40,919 nucleotides of DNA from a virus. The position numbers were made by a program, and so were the translations under genes. This document shows, piece by piece, positions 17,706-25,289 of the stretch. The notes under the pieces are model-generated. The model saw nothing but the letters and a program-made list of their open reading frames with translations. It was not told the origin of the DNA and ran no database searches. Numbering within the stretch: position 1 is the first letter of the stretch; every line of letters starts with the position of its first letter. Location: positions 1-40,919 of the IMG/VR virus record IMGVR_UViG_3300006802_000197. The stretch is one strand, 5' to 3'.

Positions 17706-19187
17706 TTATAGTTTTTGCGAAAGGAGAGGAGTGCGTTTGCGCTCGTCCTTTTTGTTTTTCCATTTCGCCAGACCGTCAGGGTTAGCGGCGGGGTCGAAGT
17801 TTCCCCAATTCCAGCCAACCTTGGCTTCTCCCGGCACCACGAGTTCATGGCCGTTGCACTCAAACGCGAGGTGAAAATGTGAAAGGGCTTCGTCAATAAC
17901 AGCAACTTCGTCGAGGTGTTCGGGATATTGAAAGTAAAGGGCGTCGTGAACTTGCGCGATCAACTGAACCTGCGGCATGTATTTCCAAACTCTCCACAAC
18001 ACTAAATTCAATCTATCCGCCGTCGCGCTCTGCGGTGAAAACGCAATCGCTTCCCGTAGCGTCGTATCATCGTTCGCTCTTCCGAAGAACGTCCGCTCGC
18101 GTCCGAAAGGCGTGATGACTCTGTTTGCCGTTTGAAGCTGTTGTGCGACCCATCTATGCCATTTTGGTATTCCAGCAAATCTTTCGAAATATCTTCGCTG
18201 AAAAGACTCTGCGACTTCGACTGGGAGCTTGGCATGACGGGCCATGGTTGGAGGTAATCCGCGATAATTGCTTCCGTGGCCGAGTTTTTTCGCCATGTCT
18301 CTGTAGGTAAGGTGACGGTAAAAGGGCGTGTCTGCGATTGCACGATCGCGCTTTGGATCGTCTGTCCATTCCAATTCGGGCCAAGCAGTCCTTGCGACAA
18401 GAGTGTGAAGGTCGCCACTATAGCAGGCATCCAGATAAGACCAGTCACCACAAATGGTGCCCGAAAGCCATCCAACTTCTCTAGACTCTGCTTGTTCGAG
18501 GTCGATGCCGCAAATTTTGTAGCCAGGGTCAGCCACAAACATTTTGCGTAAACTTGACGTGATGTTTTGTAAGTTTGTTCCGGTGCCGAAGGCATTAGTG
18601 CTGGAAGAAAAGCGTCCGGTTTCTGTTCCTGCGACATTGTAAGATGTCCTCATGCGTCCGTCAGAATCGACTTCGGTGTTTAAAACTGAAAGTTGTTTGA
18701 CAGCATCTCGAATAGCCAAGATGGTCGAAACAAATGGTCTGGCGTGAAAATAGTTGTCGAGTTTTTCAAGGGCCTCGCGGTCCATCGAAAGTTTTCGCTC
18801 TCCCTTTTTTGAAGTCCAGATTTCTGGAATACGCATCACTCCAAAGAAAAACTCTTGAAGCATTTTAGGAGAGTTTGCTTTAAGGGGTTTGTCCCAAACA
18901 GCGTAGCTAAGACGATTAAGCAGAGTAGTAAGCCGGTCGATCTCCGCATTAAGCGTCTCAATACCTTTCTGGCGCTCATAAGTATCAATGCGAAACCCCC
19001 TCTGCATCATGTCCAGAACCGGAGCCTGGAGCGCACGGGCGAAATCGTAGATTTTTGGCGCAGGGCCTATAGCGCGGATGGAGTCTAAAACTTCATGTGT
19101 GATGCAGCAATCAAGGCCGTTATAGATTTGCTCGTTCTCCGCGAGCACAATGCCTTCTTGAAGAGTGCTGGTGTCAATGATCGGCAT
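17706..19187 (-). CDS. DNA polymerase, family A, polymerase subunit with exo motif III (split gene), 493 aa
   Basis: This is the replicative polymerase. Residues 22-26 are YNGLD, the YxxxD motif III of a DEDDy 3'-5' exonuclease whose motifs I and II are on the gene at 19522-20577. TETGRFSS lies at 188-195, motif A DLEQAESR at 229-236, motif B from R296 to 310 (RDMAKKLGHGSNYRG), motif C VHDA at 413-416. Motif C has Ala where Pol I has Glu, and motif B has His at the usual Phe/Tyr position. I start at ATG 19187, which overlaps the preceding stop (TAATG). The protein is too short to hold a full exonuclease domain, so it probably works with the upstream subunit. Confidence 0.88.
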   Translation of the reverse strand: MPIIDTSTLQEGIVLAENEQIYNGLDCCITHEVLDSIRAIGPAPKIYDFARALQAPVLDMMQRGFRIDTYERQKGIETLNAEIDRLTTLLNRLSYAVWDKPLKANSPKMLQEFFFGVMRIPEIWTSKKGERKLSMDREALEKLDNYFHARPFVSTILAIRDAVKQLSVLNTEVDSDGRMRTSYNVAGTETGRFSSSTNAFGTGTNLQNITSSLRKMFVADPGYKICGIDLEQAESREVGWLSGTICGDWSYLDACYSGDLHTLVARTAWPELEWTDDPKRDRAIADTPFYRHLTYRDMAKKLGHGSNYRGLPPTMARHAKLPVEVAESFQRRYFERFAGIPKWHRWVAQQLQTANRVITPFGRERTFFGRANDDTTLREAIAFSPQSATADRLNLVLWRVWKYMPQVQLIAQVHDALYFQYPEHLDEVAVIDEALSHFHLAFECNGHELVVPGEAKVGWNWGNFDPAANPDGLAKWKNKKDERKRTPLLSQKL

Positions 19188-19300
19188 TAAATCACCATTC
19201 CGCAAGCGACAAACAGCACCCAAACGGCGAGGGCTTTTTCGGAACCAGTCACGATGTAATATGTGAAAGGCACAAACGAGAGGATGAGGGGTGAAAGCAT
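19187..19300 (-). CDS. 37-aa two-segment membrane peptide
   Basis: This tiny gene is linked to both neighbours by TAATG overlaps at 19300 and 19187. The peptide has two hydrophobic stretches (LSPLILSFVPFTYYIV and ALAVWVLFVACGMVI) joined by TGSEK. No family is recognised. The tight coupling on both sides argues that it is translated. It lies inside the split polymerase locus together with the next gene. Confidence 0.6.
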   Translation of the reverse strand: MLSPLILSFVPFTYYIVTGSEKALAVWVLFVACGMVI

Positions 19301-19521
19301 TAGAGCATTCCTTTTGTTTGCAGATGGTTGAACATTCTGCGCCAAGCGTAGCTCCTTACAATACTGACAATGGTAAAGATCGCAGTGAGAGACAGGTTTT
19401 CTTGGAAAGAAGGGTGTAGGTTGAACCATGGGAAAACCAGCCATTGCGTTAGAAGGGAAGTGACAAACCCAGAGGCTGTGTTTAACAGGGCCTCGAAAAA
19501 GGAATGTTTGCGTGATTGCAT
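19300..19521 (-). CDS. DUF7220-like small membrane protein, 73 aa
   Basis: The pattern SRKHSFFEALLNTASGFV, then QWLVFPWF, then LSLTAIFTIVSIVRSY and RRMFN is a widespread small phage protein type that I place with DUF7220. It has two predicted membrane segments. Its function is unknown. The ATG directly follows the stop of the UDG-exonuclease gene. With the 37-aa gene it separates the two halves of the polymerase/exonuclease. Confidence 0.7.
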   Translation of the reverse strand: MQSRKHSFFEALLNTASGFVTSLLTQWLVFPWFNLHPSFQENLSLTAIFTIVSIVRSYAWRRMFNHLQTKGML

Positions 19522-20577
19522 TCAGTCATCCTTCTTCATCTCCGTGATCTTTTTCCCGCGCATGGTTTTCCACGCAGGCTCGGAAGTATAGATGCTGCCT
19601 AAAAAGCCCAGCCCCTTTTGCATTTCTGGATAAAGGGCATGGTGATAGAGCATGGTATCTTGAAGGCACGAACGAGGACGATAACCTTCTTTCATTAGAT
19701 ATTGCAAGTCATAAAGCCCGTTCTGGAATATTTTCACGATGTTGGGGTTTTCCAGAATCGAACGCACAACATTTCGTGCGTCACGCTCTATGCGAGGGGA
19801 TGGCCAATAATTTCCACCTTTCGCTTTGTCCCAGAACGGAACGACCATTGCGTTTTCCGCGTCCGCGCTGAACCCCACCATCTCGATCATGCCGTATTTC
19901 GTTTCGATGTCACAAGCGGTTTCGGCGCGTATATGCTTGGCGATCCAGTCATGGCATTCCGCAATCGTAGGGTTCACCAGAATGTAGCGGCGCGGTCGTT
20001 TGATCTCTGGGTATGCGCTTTCACGTTTCGCTTTAATCAAATCCGCGAGAGCGATTGGACGCCACGCCCAATTACGTAAGACTGCCGAAGGGTGGTAGGT
20101 CGGTAGGACTTTGCCGCCAGCAAGAGTTCCTGTCGCCACTGTCCCGCGTAAACTTCCAATGCCGTTAGTGCCAAGCAAAGCCCAGCAAGCTGTAGCACCC
20201 AGAGCGATAGTGAGATTAGGGCGCACGATTTCCAATTCATTTCGCAAACGCTCCAATTCTGACAGGTATTGAGGGGCCAGGTATTGCCCGACCTTGCCAA
20301 GATGCGGATGGGGATAATCCTCTCCGCATTCTGCTTTCTTGACGCACAAGGCTTGCAGATCATTGTTTGGTGGGCGCAGCGCCAGCACGTTTGTCAAAAA
20401 GCAATCACGACGAGACAACCCAGCTTCTTGCAACATGCGGGTAAGTTCTTGCCCGCTGTAACCTTGAAACGGCTTCCCGATGAGTGCTTCCTGCTCGCCC
20501 CACGCTTCTCCCACGATTGCGATTTTGGCGTCTCGTGGTCCGCTTGCGTGGGCGAATGCTGGCGCTGCGTTGTGCAT
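19522..20577 (-). CDS. Uracil-DNA-glycosylase-like domain fused to the N-terminal part of a 3'-5' exonuclease, 351 aa
   Basis: Residues 1-175 form a family-4/5-like UDG fold: GEAWGEQEALIGKPFQG at 23-39, TNVLALRPPNND at 62-73, IALGATACWALLG at 124-136 and HPSAVLRN at 162-169. Only C78 and C84 are seen near the usual Fe-S cysteines, so an intact cluster is doubtful. Residues 200-351 carry DEDD motif I (CDIETK, D223 and E225), motif II (NGLYD, D290) and the conserved HHALYPEMQKGLGFLGSIY segment. The protein ends before motif III, which is found on the polymerase gene at 19187. UDG-like domains on phage family-A polymerases are known (for example in SPO1-type phages); here the fusion is split. 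Confidence 0.82.
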   Translation of the reverse strand: MHNAAPAFAHASGPRDAKIAIVGEAWGEQEALIGKPFQGYSGQELTRMLQEAGLSRRDCFLTNVLALRPPNNDLQALCVKKAECGEDYPHPHLGKVGQYLAPQYLSELERLRNELEIVRPNLTIALGATACWALLGTNGIGSLRGTVATGTLAGGKVLPTYHPSAVLRNWAWRPIALADLIKAKRESAYPEIKRPRRYILVNPTIAECHDWIAKHIRAETACDIETKYGMIEMVGFSADAENAMVVPFWDKAKGGNYWPSPRIERDARNVVRSILENPNIVKIFQNGLYDLQYLMKEGYRPRSCLQDTMLYHHALYPEMQKGLGFLGSIYTSEPAWKTMRGKKITEMKKDD

Positions 20578-20578
20578 A

Positions 20579-20818
20579 TTACTGCTTCTCTACAGTTAAA
20601 CCTTTGACCAACCACATGCAGCCTTCTTCAAAGCATTCGATCGCTTTTGAGAGGAGGCGGGTTTCTTCATCGCTAATTGTGTCAATGTTGTCTGGAATGA
20701 AGTCCCATGTGAAGTCGATCAACTCAGCGGCTTGGCGTTTCGCTTCTCTCACTTCAGCCTTTTCGGTTGGAAGGAAAGATTTACGAACGATCTTTTCGCC
20801 ATGAGTGCGCGTTAGCAT
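20579..20818 (-). CDS. Small helical protein resembling Acb2/Tad1 hairpin proteins, 79 aa
   Basis: It is possibly an anti-CBASS sponge that sequesters cyclic oligonucleotides. The C-terminal 50 residues fit two helices with the pattern A..A.ELI......P followed by ETRLLSKAIECFEEGCMWL and KGLT. This recalls the LEEA-MWA-like helix of Acb2 proteins. Acb2 proteins are of similar size. The match is from memory of the pattern and needs a profile search. It overlaps both neighbours (TAATG upstream at 20818). If not Acb2, it is an unknown two-helix phage protein. Confidence 0.5.
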   Translation of the reverse strand: MLTRTHGEKIVRKSFLPTEKAEVREAKRQAAELIDFTWDFIPDNIDTISDEETRLLSKAIECFEEGCMWLVKGLTVEKQ

Positions 20819-21234
20819 TAGCGGTTTTCCTCTGCCACAATCGCCAGCAACAACAAGCTGTAAACCACAAGGTCGTCGATGCGTTCAGAAACAGGCTGCG
20901 TTCTTGCACGAGCCTTGTTTTCACGAACGTCTCTGATGTATTGCGAGATCGTGTCGATGTGTTTGCCTGCGAGAAAGAACCACGCAGTTGACATCGGAAC
21001 GCCTTGCTGATCGGCCAGTCTCCGAAAGTTTGCGAGGATGTCGCCGGAGTCGCCGTATTCTGCATTTTTCATTGCGAACAAATGTTCGGCGCGGGCAATC
21101 GCGTCAGCGATGACACTGCTTTGCGGATTGGAAGATGGGGGCGCTGGGATCATAAATGGCTCCTGTTTGCGATCAGCGATGGTTTCGTAAAGGTCGTGGA
21201 TGTTTATGCGGTCAGCTAAACTTTCATCCGTCAT
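20818..21234 (-). CDS. DUF1599 / nucleotide-modification-associated-domain-1-like protein, 138 aa
   Basis: The pattern FAMKNAEYGDSGDILANF, then GKHIDTISQYIRD, then ERIDDLVVYSLLLLAI fits the all-alpha DUF1599 (Nmad1) group, related in fold to MazG-type nucleotide pyrophosphatases. Acidic residues of a metal site (E in KNAEYGD, DD in ERIDDL) are present. Members often sit near DNA-modification genes; here it overlaps the ParB-methyltransferase by 11 bp and precedes the UDG-exonuclease region. A role in nucleotide pool or base chemistry is inference. Confidence 0.65.
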   Translation of the reverse strand: MTDESLADRINIHDLYETIADRKQEPFMIPAPPSSNPQSSVIADAIARAEHLFAMKNAEYGDSGDILANFRRLADQQGVPMSTAWFFLAGKHIDTISQYIRDVRENKARARTQPVSERIDDLVVYSLLLLAIVAEENR

Positions 21235-22660
21235 TCGCTTGCTCCTTTTTTAACGCCGATGCTTTCCGCATCACACGCGACTGAGTGAGGGCTCGTCTCG
21301 CGTTTGTTACGTATTCATCGTCAATCTCAAGGCCGAGCACATACTCTGCCCCGAGGGCTTCTGCGGCCCGCAGCGATGACCCACCACCGCATGTCGGATC
21401 GAGAAATCTTGTGTTGCTATCCACAAACATCTGCAGAAAGTGCTTTAGCACTGGTTCAGGTTTGGTGTGGGGGTGATGCTCCTTGTTCGTTTGCGCTGCG
21501 ATTGCGTTGGCCACGGGGCGAACCAGCAAACGATCCTCACGACTTGCAATCAGCGCGGTTTCGTAAATGCGTCTAGGTTCGCGTTTCGGGTCCGGCACAA
21601 TTCCCACGTTGTCGCTTTTCAGCCAGACGAGCGGGAAGTTGTTGAACGCCAGCGTCGGCGCAAGTTCCGCAAACATCTGGAGCGTCCGGGCCTGAATTTT
21701 GATGTCGCCGGAAAGCCAGAAAACCAAATGCCCGGAGTGCGCCATCACGCGATCGAGATTTTCACACAGACATTTAATCAGGTCGGTATAAATGTCTGGG
21801 GAGTCGTTATACCCCGGAGTTGTAAGTTTCCCAGACCACGCTCCACCGAAAACATTCACGCCGTAAGGAAAGTCGCAGTGGATAAGGTTGAACGGTTCGC
21901 CGGTGTAAGTTGGAGCCCAGTCAAGAAAAGATTGATGGAGAATAGACTGGTCGGCGGGTGTTATGAGGGGTGCTTGGCGTGCGGATTGAAATGCGGTTGT
22001 GGATGCCCCCGTGCCGCCCTTTTCCGGGGCCGTGGATGCGTTCAAAAGGTCGTCTAGGGGGTTACCACCCGACGCACTTTCAATCGCCTCAGAAGCCGCC
22101 GCCGTGGCCGTATGCAATAGGTTGCTTATGGCGTCCGACGCGACCCGTTCATCCTCACGAGTTAGAAAATTGTAAGCCCGCGTCGCAGACTCCATGTGCC
22201 GCACGTTATCTCGATGGAGTTCCTTGGCGATCCGGCAGCACCTATTCACCCACGAAGGGCTGAACCCAAGATTTTCCGCCGTATTGTTATAGCCCCAGTC
22301 CGGGCCGCCAGCTTGCGACAAAATTTCATGCACGCTCGCCATCGCCAAACACTGGTCCTGCCAGCCCAAATCCTTCCGGCGAAGATTTTCTTCGAGTTCA
22401 ACCACCCGCTGCTCGGTTGGCGAAAGATCGTCCAGCAGGCGCGCGGGAATTGATTCAAGTTTTAACTGCCGCGACGCCGTGTAACGCCGTTCGCCTGCGA
22501 TTAGTTTGAAAGGCTGGCCATTCGGGCCTTGCTCGCTCGTGACGATAATCGGCACAAGAACTCCGCGTCTCGGAATGCTTTCGAGCAAATCGTCAATCAC
22601 GATCTCCTTGCGCTGACGGCTTGCACGGTCGATCCAAATAGCATTAAGCGAGATTTCCAT
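21224..22660 (-). CDS. ParB/Srx-like domain fused to a DNA methyltransferase, 478 aa
   Basis: It is predicted to methylate adenine-N6 or cytosine-N4 in DNA. Residues 1-100 are a ParB/sulfiredoxin-like domain (VPIIV at 36-40, AGERRYTAS at 55-63). A linker follows at about 195-235. Then a beta-class methyltransferase: motif IV DFPYG at 263-267 (usually DPPY), HPHTKPEPV (motif X-like) at 397-405, and motif I DPTCGGGSS at 421-429, with EIDDEY after. The ATG at 22660 is chosen for its AGGA site; an in-frame TTG lies 6 bp upstream. Such fusions are common in phages and may protect DNA from host restriction. Confidence 0.82.
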   Translation of the reverse strand: MEISLNAIWIDRASRQRKEIVIDDLLESIPRRGVLVPIIVTSEQGPNGQPFKLIAGERRYTASRQLKLESIPARLLDDLSPTEQRVVELEENLRRKDLGWQDQCLAMASVHEILSQAGGPDWGYNNTAENLGFSPSWVNRCCRIAKELHRDNVRHMESATRAYNFLTREDERVASDAISNLLHTATAAASEAIESASGGNPLDDLLNASTAPEKGGTGASTTAFQSARQAPLITPADQSILHQSFLDWAPTYTGEPFNLIHCDFPYGVNVFGGAWSGKLTTPGYNDSPDIYTDLIKCLCENLDRVMAHSGHLVFWLSGDIKIQARTLQMFAELAPTLAFNNFPLVWLKSDNVGIVPDPKREPRRIYETALIASREDRLLVRPVANAIAAQTNKEHHPHTKPEPVLKHFLQMFVDSNTRFLDPTCGGGSSLRAAEALGAEYVLGLEIDDEYVTNARRALTQSRVMRKASALKKEQANDG

Positions 22661-22685
22661 TTTCAATTCCTGTCAGTTGCAAGGT

Positions 22686-22714
22686 GGGGGAGGCAAAAGG
22701 CTCCTGCCTCCCCC
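22686..22714 (-). terminator. Strong stem-loop before the ParB-methyltransferase gene
   Basis: GGGGGAGGC (22686-22694) and GCCTCCCCC (22706-22714) form a 9-bp stem with an 11-base loop. No T-run follows on the - strand, so it is a weak terminator or a processing/stability hairpin between the DUF669-like gene and the methyltransferase gene. Confidence 0.45.
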
Positions 22715-22721
22715 GTTATTG

Positions 22722-23156
22722 TTACTCGCCCTTCACGCTCTTGATGTTGTTGCGCGGCGGATCATCCGGGCGCTCCGGGTTAAAGCGCTGCGTCACATAC
22801 GCAATCACGCTCTGCCCGACCGCCTCCGGGATCAGCTCGTCGAACGTCGAACCAGCCGTTTTCAGACCAAGGGACTCCAGAAAGTCCTTCAAACGAAAAC
22901 GCGCGTCCGGGGTGAGATAGAAGTCCGTGGACATCTTACGAGCCGACAGATCAATGTCCGCCAGATCCTTCGGGTCCACGTCATCGCTCGCAGAATGAAA
23001 CTTGATCGAAAAGCGGACGTAGGGAGTTTTGTTTTTGTTGTTGTCTCCGTATTCGAATGAAGCAATGTTGCCGTGGTAAGTTCCTTCGGGAAGAGCCAGA
23101 GGTGCTTTGACTTCATCAAGATTTACAGCGAGAAGATCACGAAAATTAACAGCCAT
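22722..23156 (-). CDS. DUF669-like protein, possible ssDNA-binding/recombination accessory, 144 aa
   Basis: The pattern LPEGTYHGNIASFEYGDN, KTPYVRFSIKFH and FYLTPDARFRLKDFLESLGL matches the type of phage protein often annotated DUF669 and found beside recombination ATPases. It is probably an OB-like DNA-binding protein. Start ATG 23156 has GGAG at 6 bases; an earlier in-frame ATG at 23168 lacks a site. It lies directly downstream of the Sak4-like ATPase. Confidence 0.6.
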   Translation of the reverse strand: MAVNFRDLLAVNLDEVKAPLALPEGTYHGNIASFEYGDNNKNKTPYVRFSIKFHSASDDVDPKDLADIDLSARKMSTDFYLTPDARFRLKDFLESLGLKTAGSTFDELIPEAVGQSVIAYVTQRFNPERPDDPPRNNIKSVKGE

Positions 23157-23176
23157 TTTATACTCCATCAGGATAT

Positions 23177-23214
23177 GCCCCGTGAGGGGCGAGCATTAAC
23201 GCATTCGCGTTAAT
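23177..23214 (-). other. Two hairpins in the ATPase / DUF669-like intergenic region
   Basis: ATTAACGC (23195-23202) and GCGTTAAT (23207-23214) form a perfect 8-bp stem that includes the ATPase stop codon. GCCCC and GGGGC (23177-23190) form a second small stem. Neither has a T-run. They may protect the mRNA end or tune expression of the next gene. Confidence 0.4.
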
Positions 23215-24013
23215 TTCGGACTGCCGCAAAGTAATCCGCCAAACCGCTTTCTAACGGGTATGACGGCTGAACTTTGGACGGCGCTGTATTTTTGCACTCG
23301 ATCGTGCCTTGGGATGTCGTGAAGATCTGGCGTTTGAGGGACGCGCCACGACCTGAACTCTGCGCGAGCAATACGGTGTTGAAATAACGTCCGACTTTCG
23401 GAGGTAACGCTTTTCCCAAGGTGTTAGGATAGTAACGCTCCGGGCCACTTTCGTCCCCCATCGGTTTGATGTGGCAGTTGATTATCACGTTGCACTTCAC
23501 AGACTCATCGTAGAGCATACGTAAAAGGTTTTCGACAAGGACTTGCGCGAGGCCCCAGTCGCTTTGGTGAGGATGTTGCCCAAGTCTCCCATTCATGGCG
23601 AGGATGTAGGAAAGCGCTGCGTCCGAAAGCATCGTGAGGGAGTCAATGACGAGAACTGTTTTGCCATCCCATGTCGTGATTGGGCCAAGCGACGTGTCGC
23701 CGTCTTTCCATTCACCCAGCATGGATGTGGTGCGCTGCCAAACGCTCGCCTTTGCCGGGATCAATTTTCCGCCGACGTTTTTCATTGGCTCGGTAATGGT
23801 CATATACTCCACGTTCGCAATGGCGTCCTTCGCGTATTTGCCGCACGTCAAAAGGTCCCGCAGCACATCCACGCCGTTGTCGAGGTCAAGAATGCGAACC
23901 TTGTATCCAGCCGCCGCAAGAGAGGCGAGGGCTCCGGTCTTTCCCGCACCGCTATCGCCTACAAACAATAATTTCGTCGTGTCTGACGAATGATGATCTT
24001 TTAGGGCTGGCAT
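23210..24013 (-). CDS. AAA-type / Sak4-like RecA-fold ATPase, 267 aa
   Basis: It is predicted to be a recombination or replication ATPase acting with the neighbouring nuclease and DUF669-like protein. Walker A GDSGAGKTG lies at residues 19-27 and a Walker-B strand TVLVIDSLTML at about 113-123. NVIINCHIKP is the sensor-like strand seen in phage AAA_24/Sak4 proteins. The C-terminus QPSYPLESGLADYF is typical too. Start ATG 24013 is preferred: AAGGA lies upstream, and the ATG overlaps the stop of the small upstream gene (TAATG). Confidence 0.75.
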   Translation of the reverse strand: MPALKDHHSSDTTKLLFVGDSGAGKTGALASLAAAGYKVRILDLDNGVDVLRDLLTCGKYAKDAIANVEYMTITEPMKNVGGKLIPAKASVWQRTTSMLGEWKDGDTSLGPITTWDGKTVLVIDSLTMLSDAALSYILAMNGRLGQHPHQSDWGLAQVLVENLLRMLYDESVKCNVIINCHIKPMGDESGPERYYPNTLGKALPPKVGRYFNTVLLAQSSGRGASLKRQIFTTSQGTIECKNTAPSKVQPSYPLESGLADYFAAVRN

Positions 24014-24189
24014 TACTTTTTGTCCTTCTTCGAGCCTAAAGTCTGCTCCGCATGATTTAATGCGGTGTGTATAATTTCTGCCTGCGCTTTCGTTTCGCAT
24101 GAGGCAAACAAATGATAGCTGTCGTCCTTCTGTCGAATAAGGATATGATAAGGGGAGCCGTAGTCTGGCTCAAAAATTATGAATTTCAT
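24013..24189 (-). CDS. Small unknown protein, 58 aa
   Basis: This short gene lies between the nuclease and ATPase genes. The product begins MKFIIFEPDYGSPYHI, contains a single Cys (FASCETKAQAEI) and ends with KKDKK. It has GGAG 6 bp upstream of its ATG, an ATGA overlap with the gene before and a TAATG overlap with the gene after. Coupling on both sides makes it a confident coding call. No family is recognised; the N-terminal half looks like a small beta sheet. Confidence 0.7.
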   Translation of the reverse strand: MKFIIFEPDYGSPYHILIRQKDDSYHLFASCETKAQAEIIHTALNHAEQTLGSKKDKK

Positions 24190-24335
24190 GTTGCGCTCCG
24201 TTGAATTGCTTTTGCGATTTGTTCAGCCAAAAGGCGTGAAGGTGTGGTGGCGACTGCGATCCATTCTTGGGTTTTGCGATCAAAGACTGTGATGATGTAA
24301 CCATCGTCTGAGTGACGGACGATGTGAACGCTCAT
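24186..24335 (-). CDS. Small unknown protein, 49 aa
   Basis: The gene begins within the stop of the nuclease gene (ATGA at 24335-24332) and ends within the start of the next (ATGA). The product starts MSVHIVRHSDDGYIITVFD and continues RKTQEWIAVATT, giving three short strands, then a helix (SRLLAEQIAKAIQRSAT). A short beta-beta-beta-helix protein of unknown function is likely. Confidence 0.7.
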   Translation of the reverse strand: MSVHIVRHSDDGYIITVFDRKTQEWIAVATTPSRLLAEQIAKAIQRSAT

Positions 24336-25276
24336 ATGTCACCACGAACTTTGAGCGGGTCCCAGATGCGCTTTGTGAAGTCGGCGCGCAGCCATTCGTG
24401 GCGAACGGTCGGCGGAAGGCCACAGATTTTGCGGAAAGGACAGCCGCCATACATGCCGCAAGACTTATCATTCATCGGCCAGTAGTTTTGCGCCGCAAAC
24501 AATTCCGCCATTGCGATATACTGCCCAAGATCGTAATACCATTCTTCGAGCCCACTTTCAGTCCTCGGCACGACGCCTCTCAAAAAGCGCGTGAAGGTCT
24601 GCGCGATCTGCGCGCCATCAACAATGATCCCTTCGATCTGCACGTTGTAAACGATCTTACCTGCAATCGCGTAAAGCGACATCTGATTATCAGGCGTAAA
24701 CTTATCGAAAAACGACTGGTTGATTGTGGACTTTGTGGTTTTGCGGTCCAGCACAAACGCCTTGTCGTTGAGCGTGGCGAGGCGATCGAGATGCCCGCAC
24801 AACAAAATGCTTTCGCCCTTGCTGCTCGAATATCCTGAGTCAAACCGGAACGAAAGTTCGACAGCGGGTTTGCCATTCGCAAGCCGCACCGTTTCGATCG
24901 GATCATCTTTGAACTGATCTAAATACCAGACCACGCTCCGCAAAAGCGTCATGCGGTTTTTGTTTGGGTCATCTGAAATCCAAGGGCGATTTTTTCGCTC
25001 GTCCCAAGTGATTGTCAACACATATCGCACGACTTCCCGCAGCGCCTCGTCATATCCCATCCCGCCAAACCGCAGATGGTCATAGCGCTCAAGCGCGGAG
25101 TGAAAATGAAGTCCGAATGTAAGATGGACGGAGATTTCTCTCGGTTGCCATCCTTCCAAAATGCTGAGTTGGTAATAGCGCGGACACGTCTTGAACGCTC
25201 CGATGGAGGTCGAGTCCCACGCAAATTGAAAACGCGGGGATGTAAGTGAAAGGGAATTGTTGACTTGATCTGACAT
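24332..25276 (-). CDS. PD-(D/E)XK nuclease of RecB/AddB/Cas4 type with predicted Fe-S cluster, 314 aa
   Basis: This is a predicted exonuclease for recombination or end processing. Nuclease residues are visible: H58 in HFHSALERY, E140 in AVELSF, D164 in GHLDRLA, D177 and K179 in VLDRKTT, and Q198-x3-Y202. One Cys near the N-terminus (C31 in FKTCPRYY) plus C273, C279 and C285 (in SCGMYGGCPFRKIC) form the four-cysteine arrangement of AddB/Cas4 iron-sulfur nucleases. It precedes the Sak4-like ATPase, giving a compact recombination module. Confidence 0.82.
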   Translation of the reverse strand: MSDQVNNSLSLTSPRFQFAWDSTSIGAFKTCPRYYQLSILEGWQPREISVHLTFGLHFHSALERYDHLRFGGMGYDEALREVVRYVLTITWDERKNRPWISDDPNKNRMTLLRSVVWYLDQFKDDPIETVRLANGKPAVELSFRFDSGYSSSKGESILLCGHLDRLATLNDKAFVLDRKTTKSTINQSFFDKFTPDNQMSLYAIAGKIVYNVQIEGIIVDGAQIAQTFTRFLRGVVPRTESGLEEWYYDLGQYIAMAELFAAQNYWPMNDKSCGMYGGCPFRKICGLPPTVRHEWLRADFTKRIWDPLKVRGDI

Positions 25277-25289
25277 GGGGAGTCCCTGT

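Noticed and set aside
19188-19521. Group I intron or intein splitting the polymerase
   Set aside because: The segment encodes two overlapping membrane-type proteins with coupled starts, both flanking genes have their own stop and start, and no intron core or intein blocks are visible.
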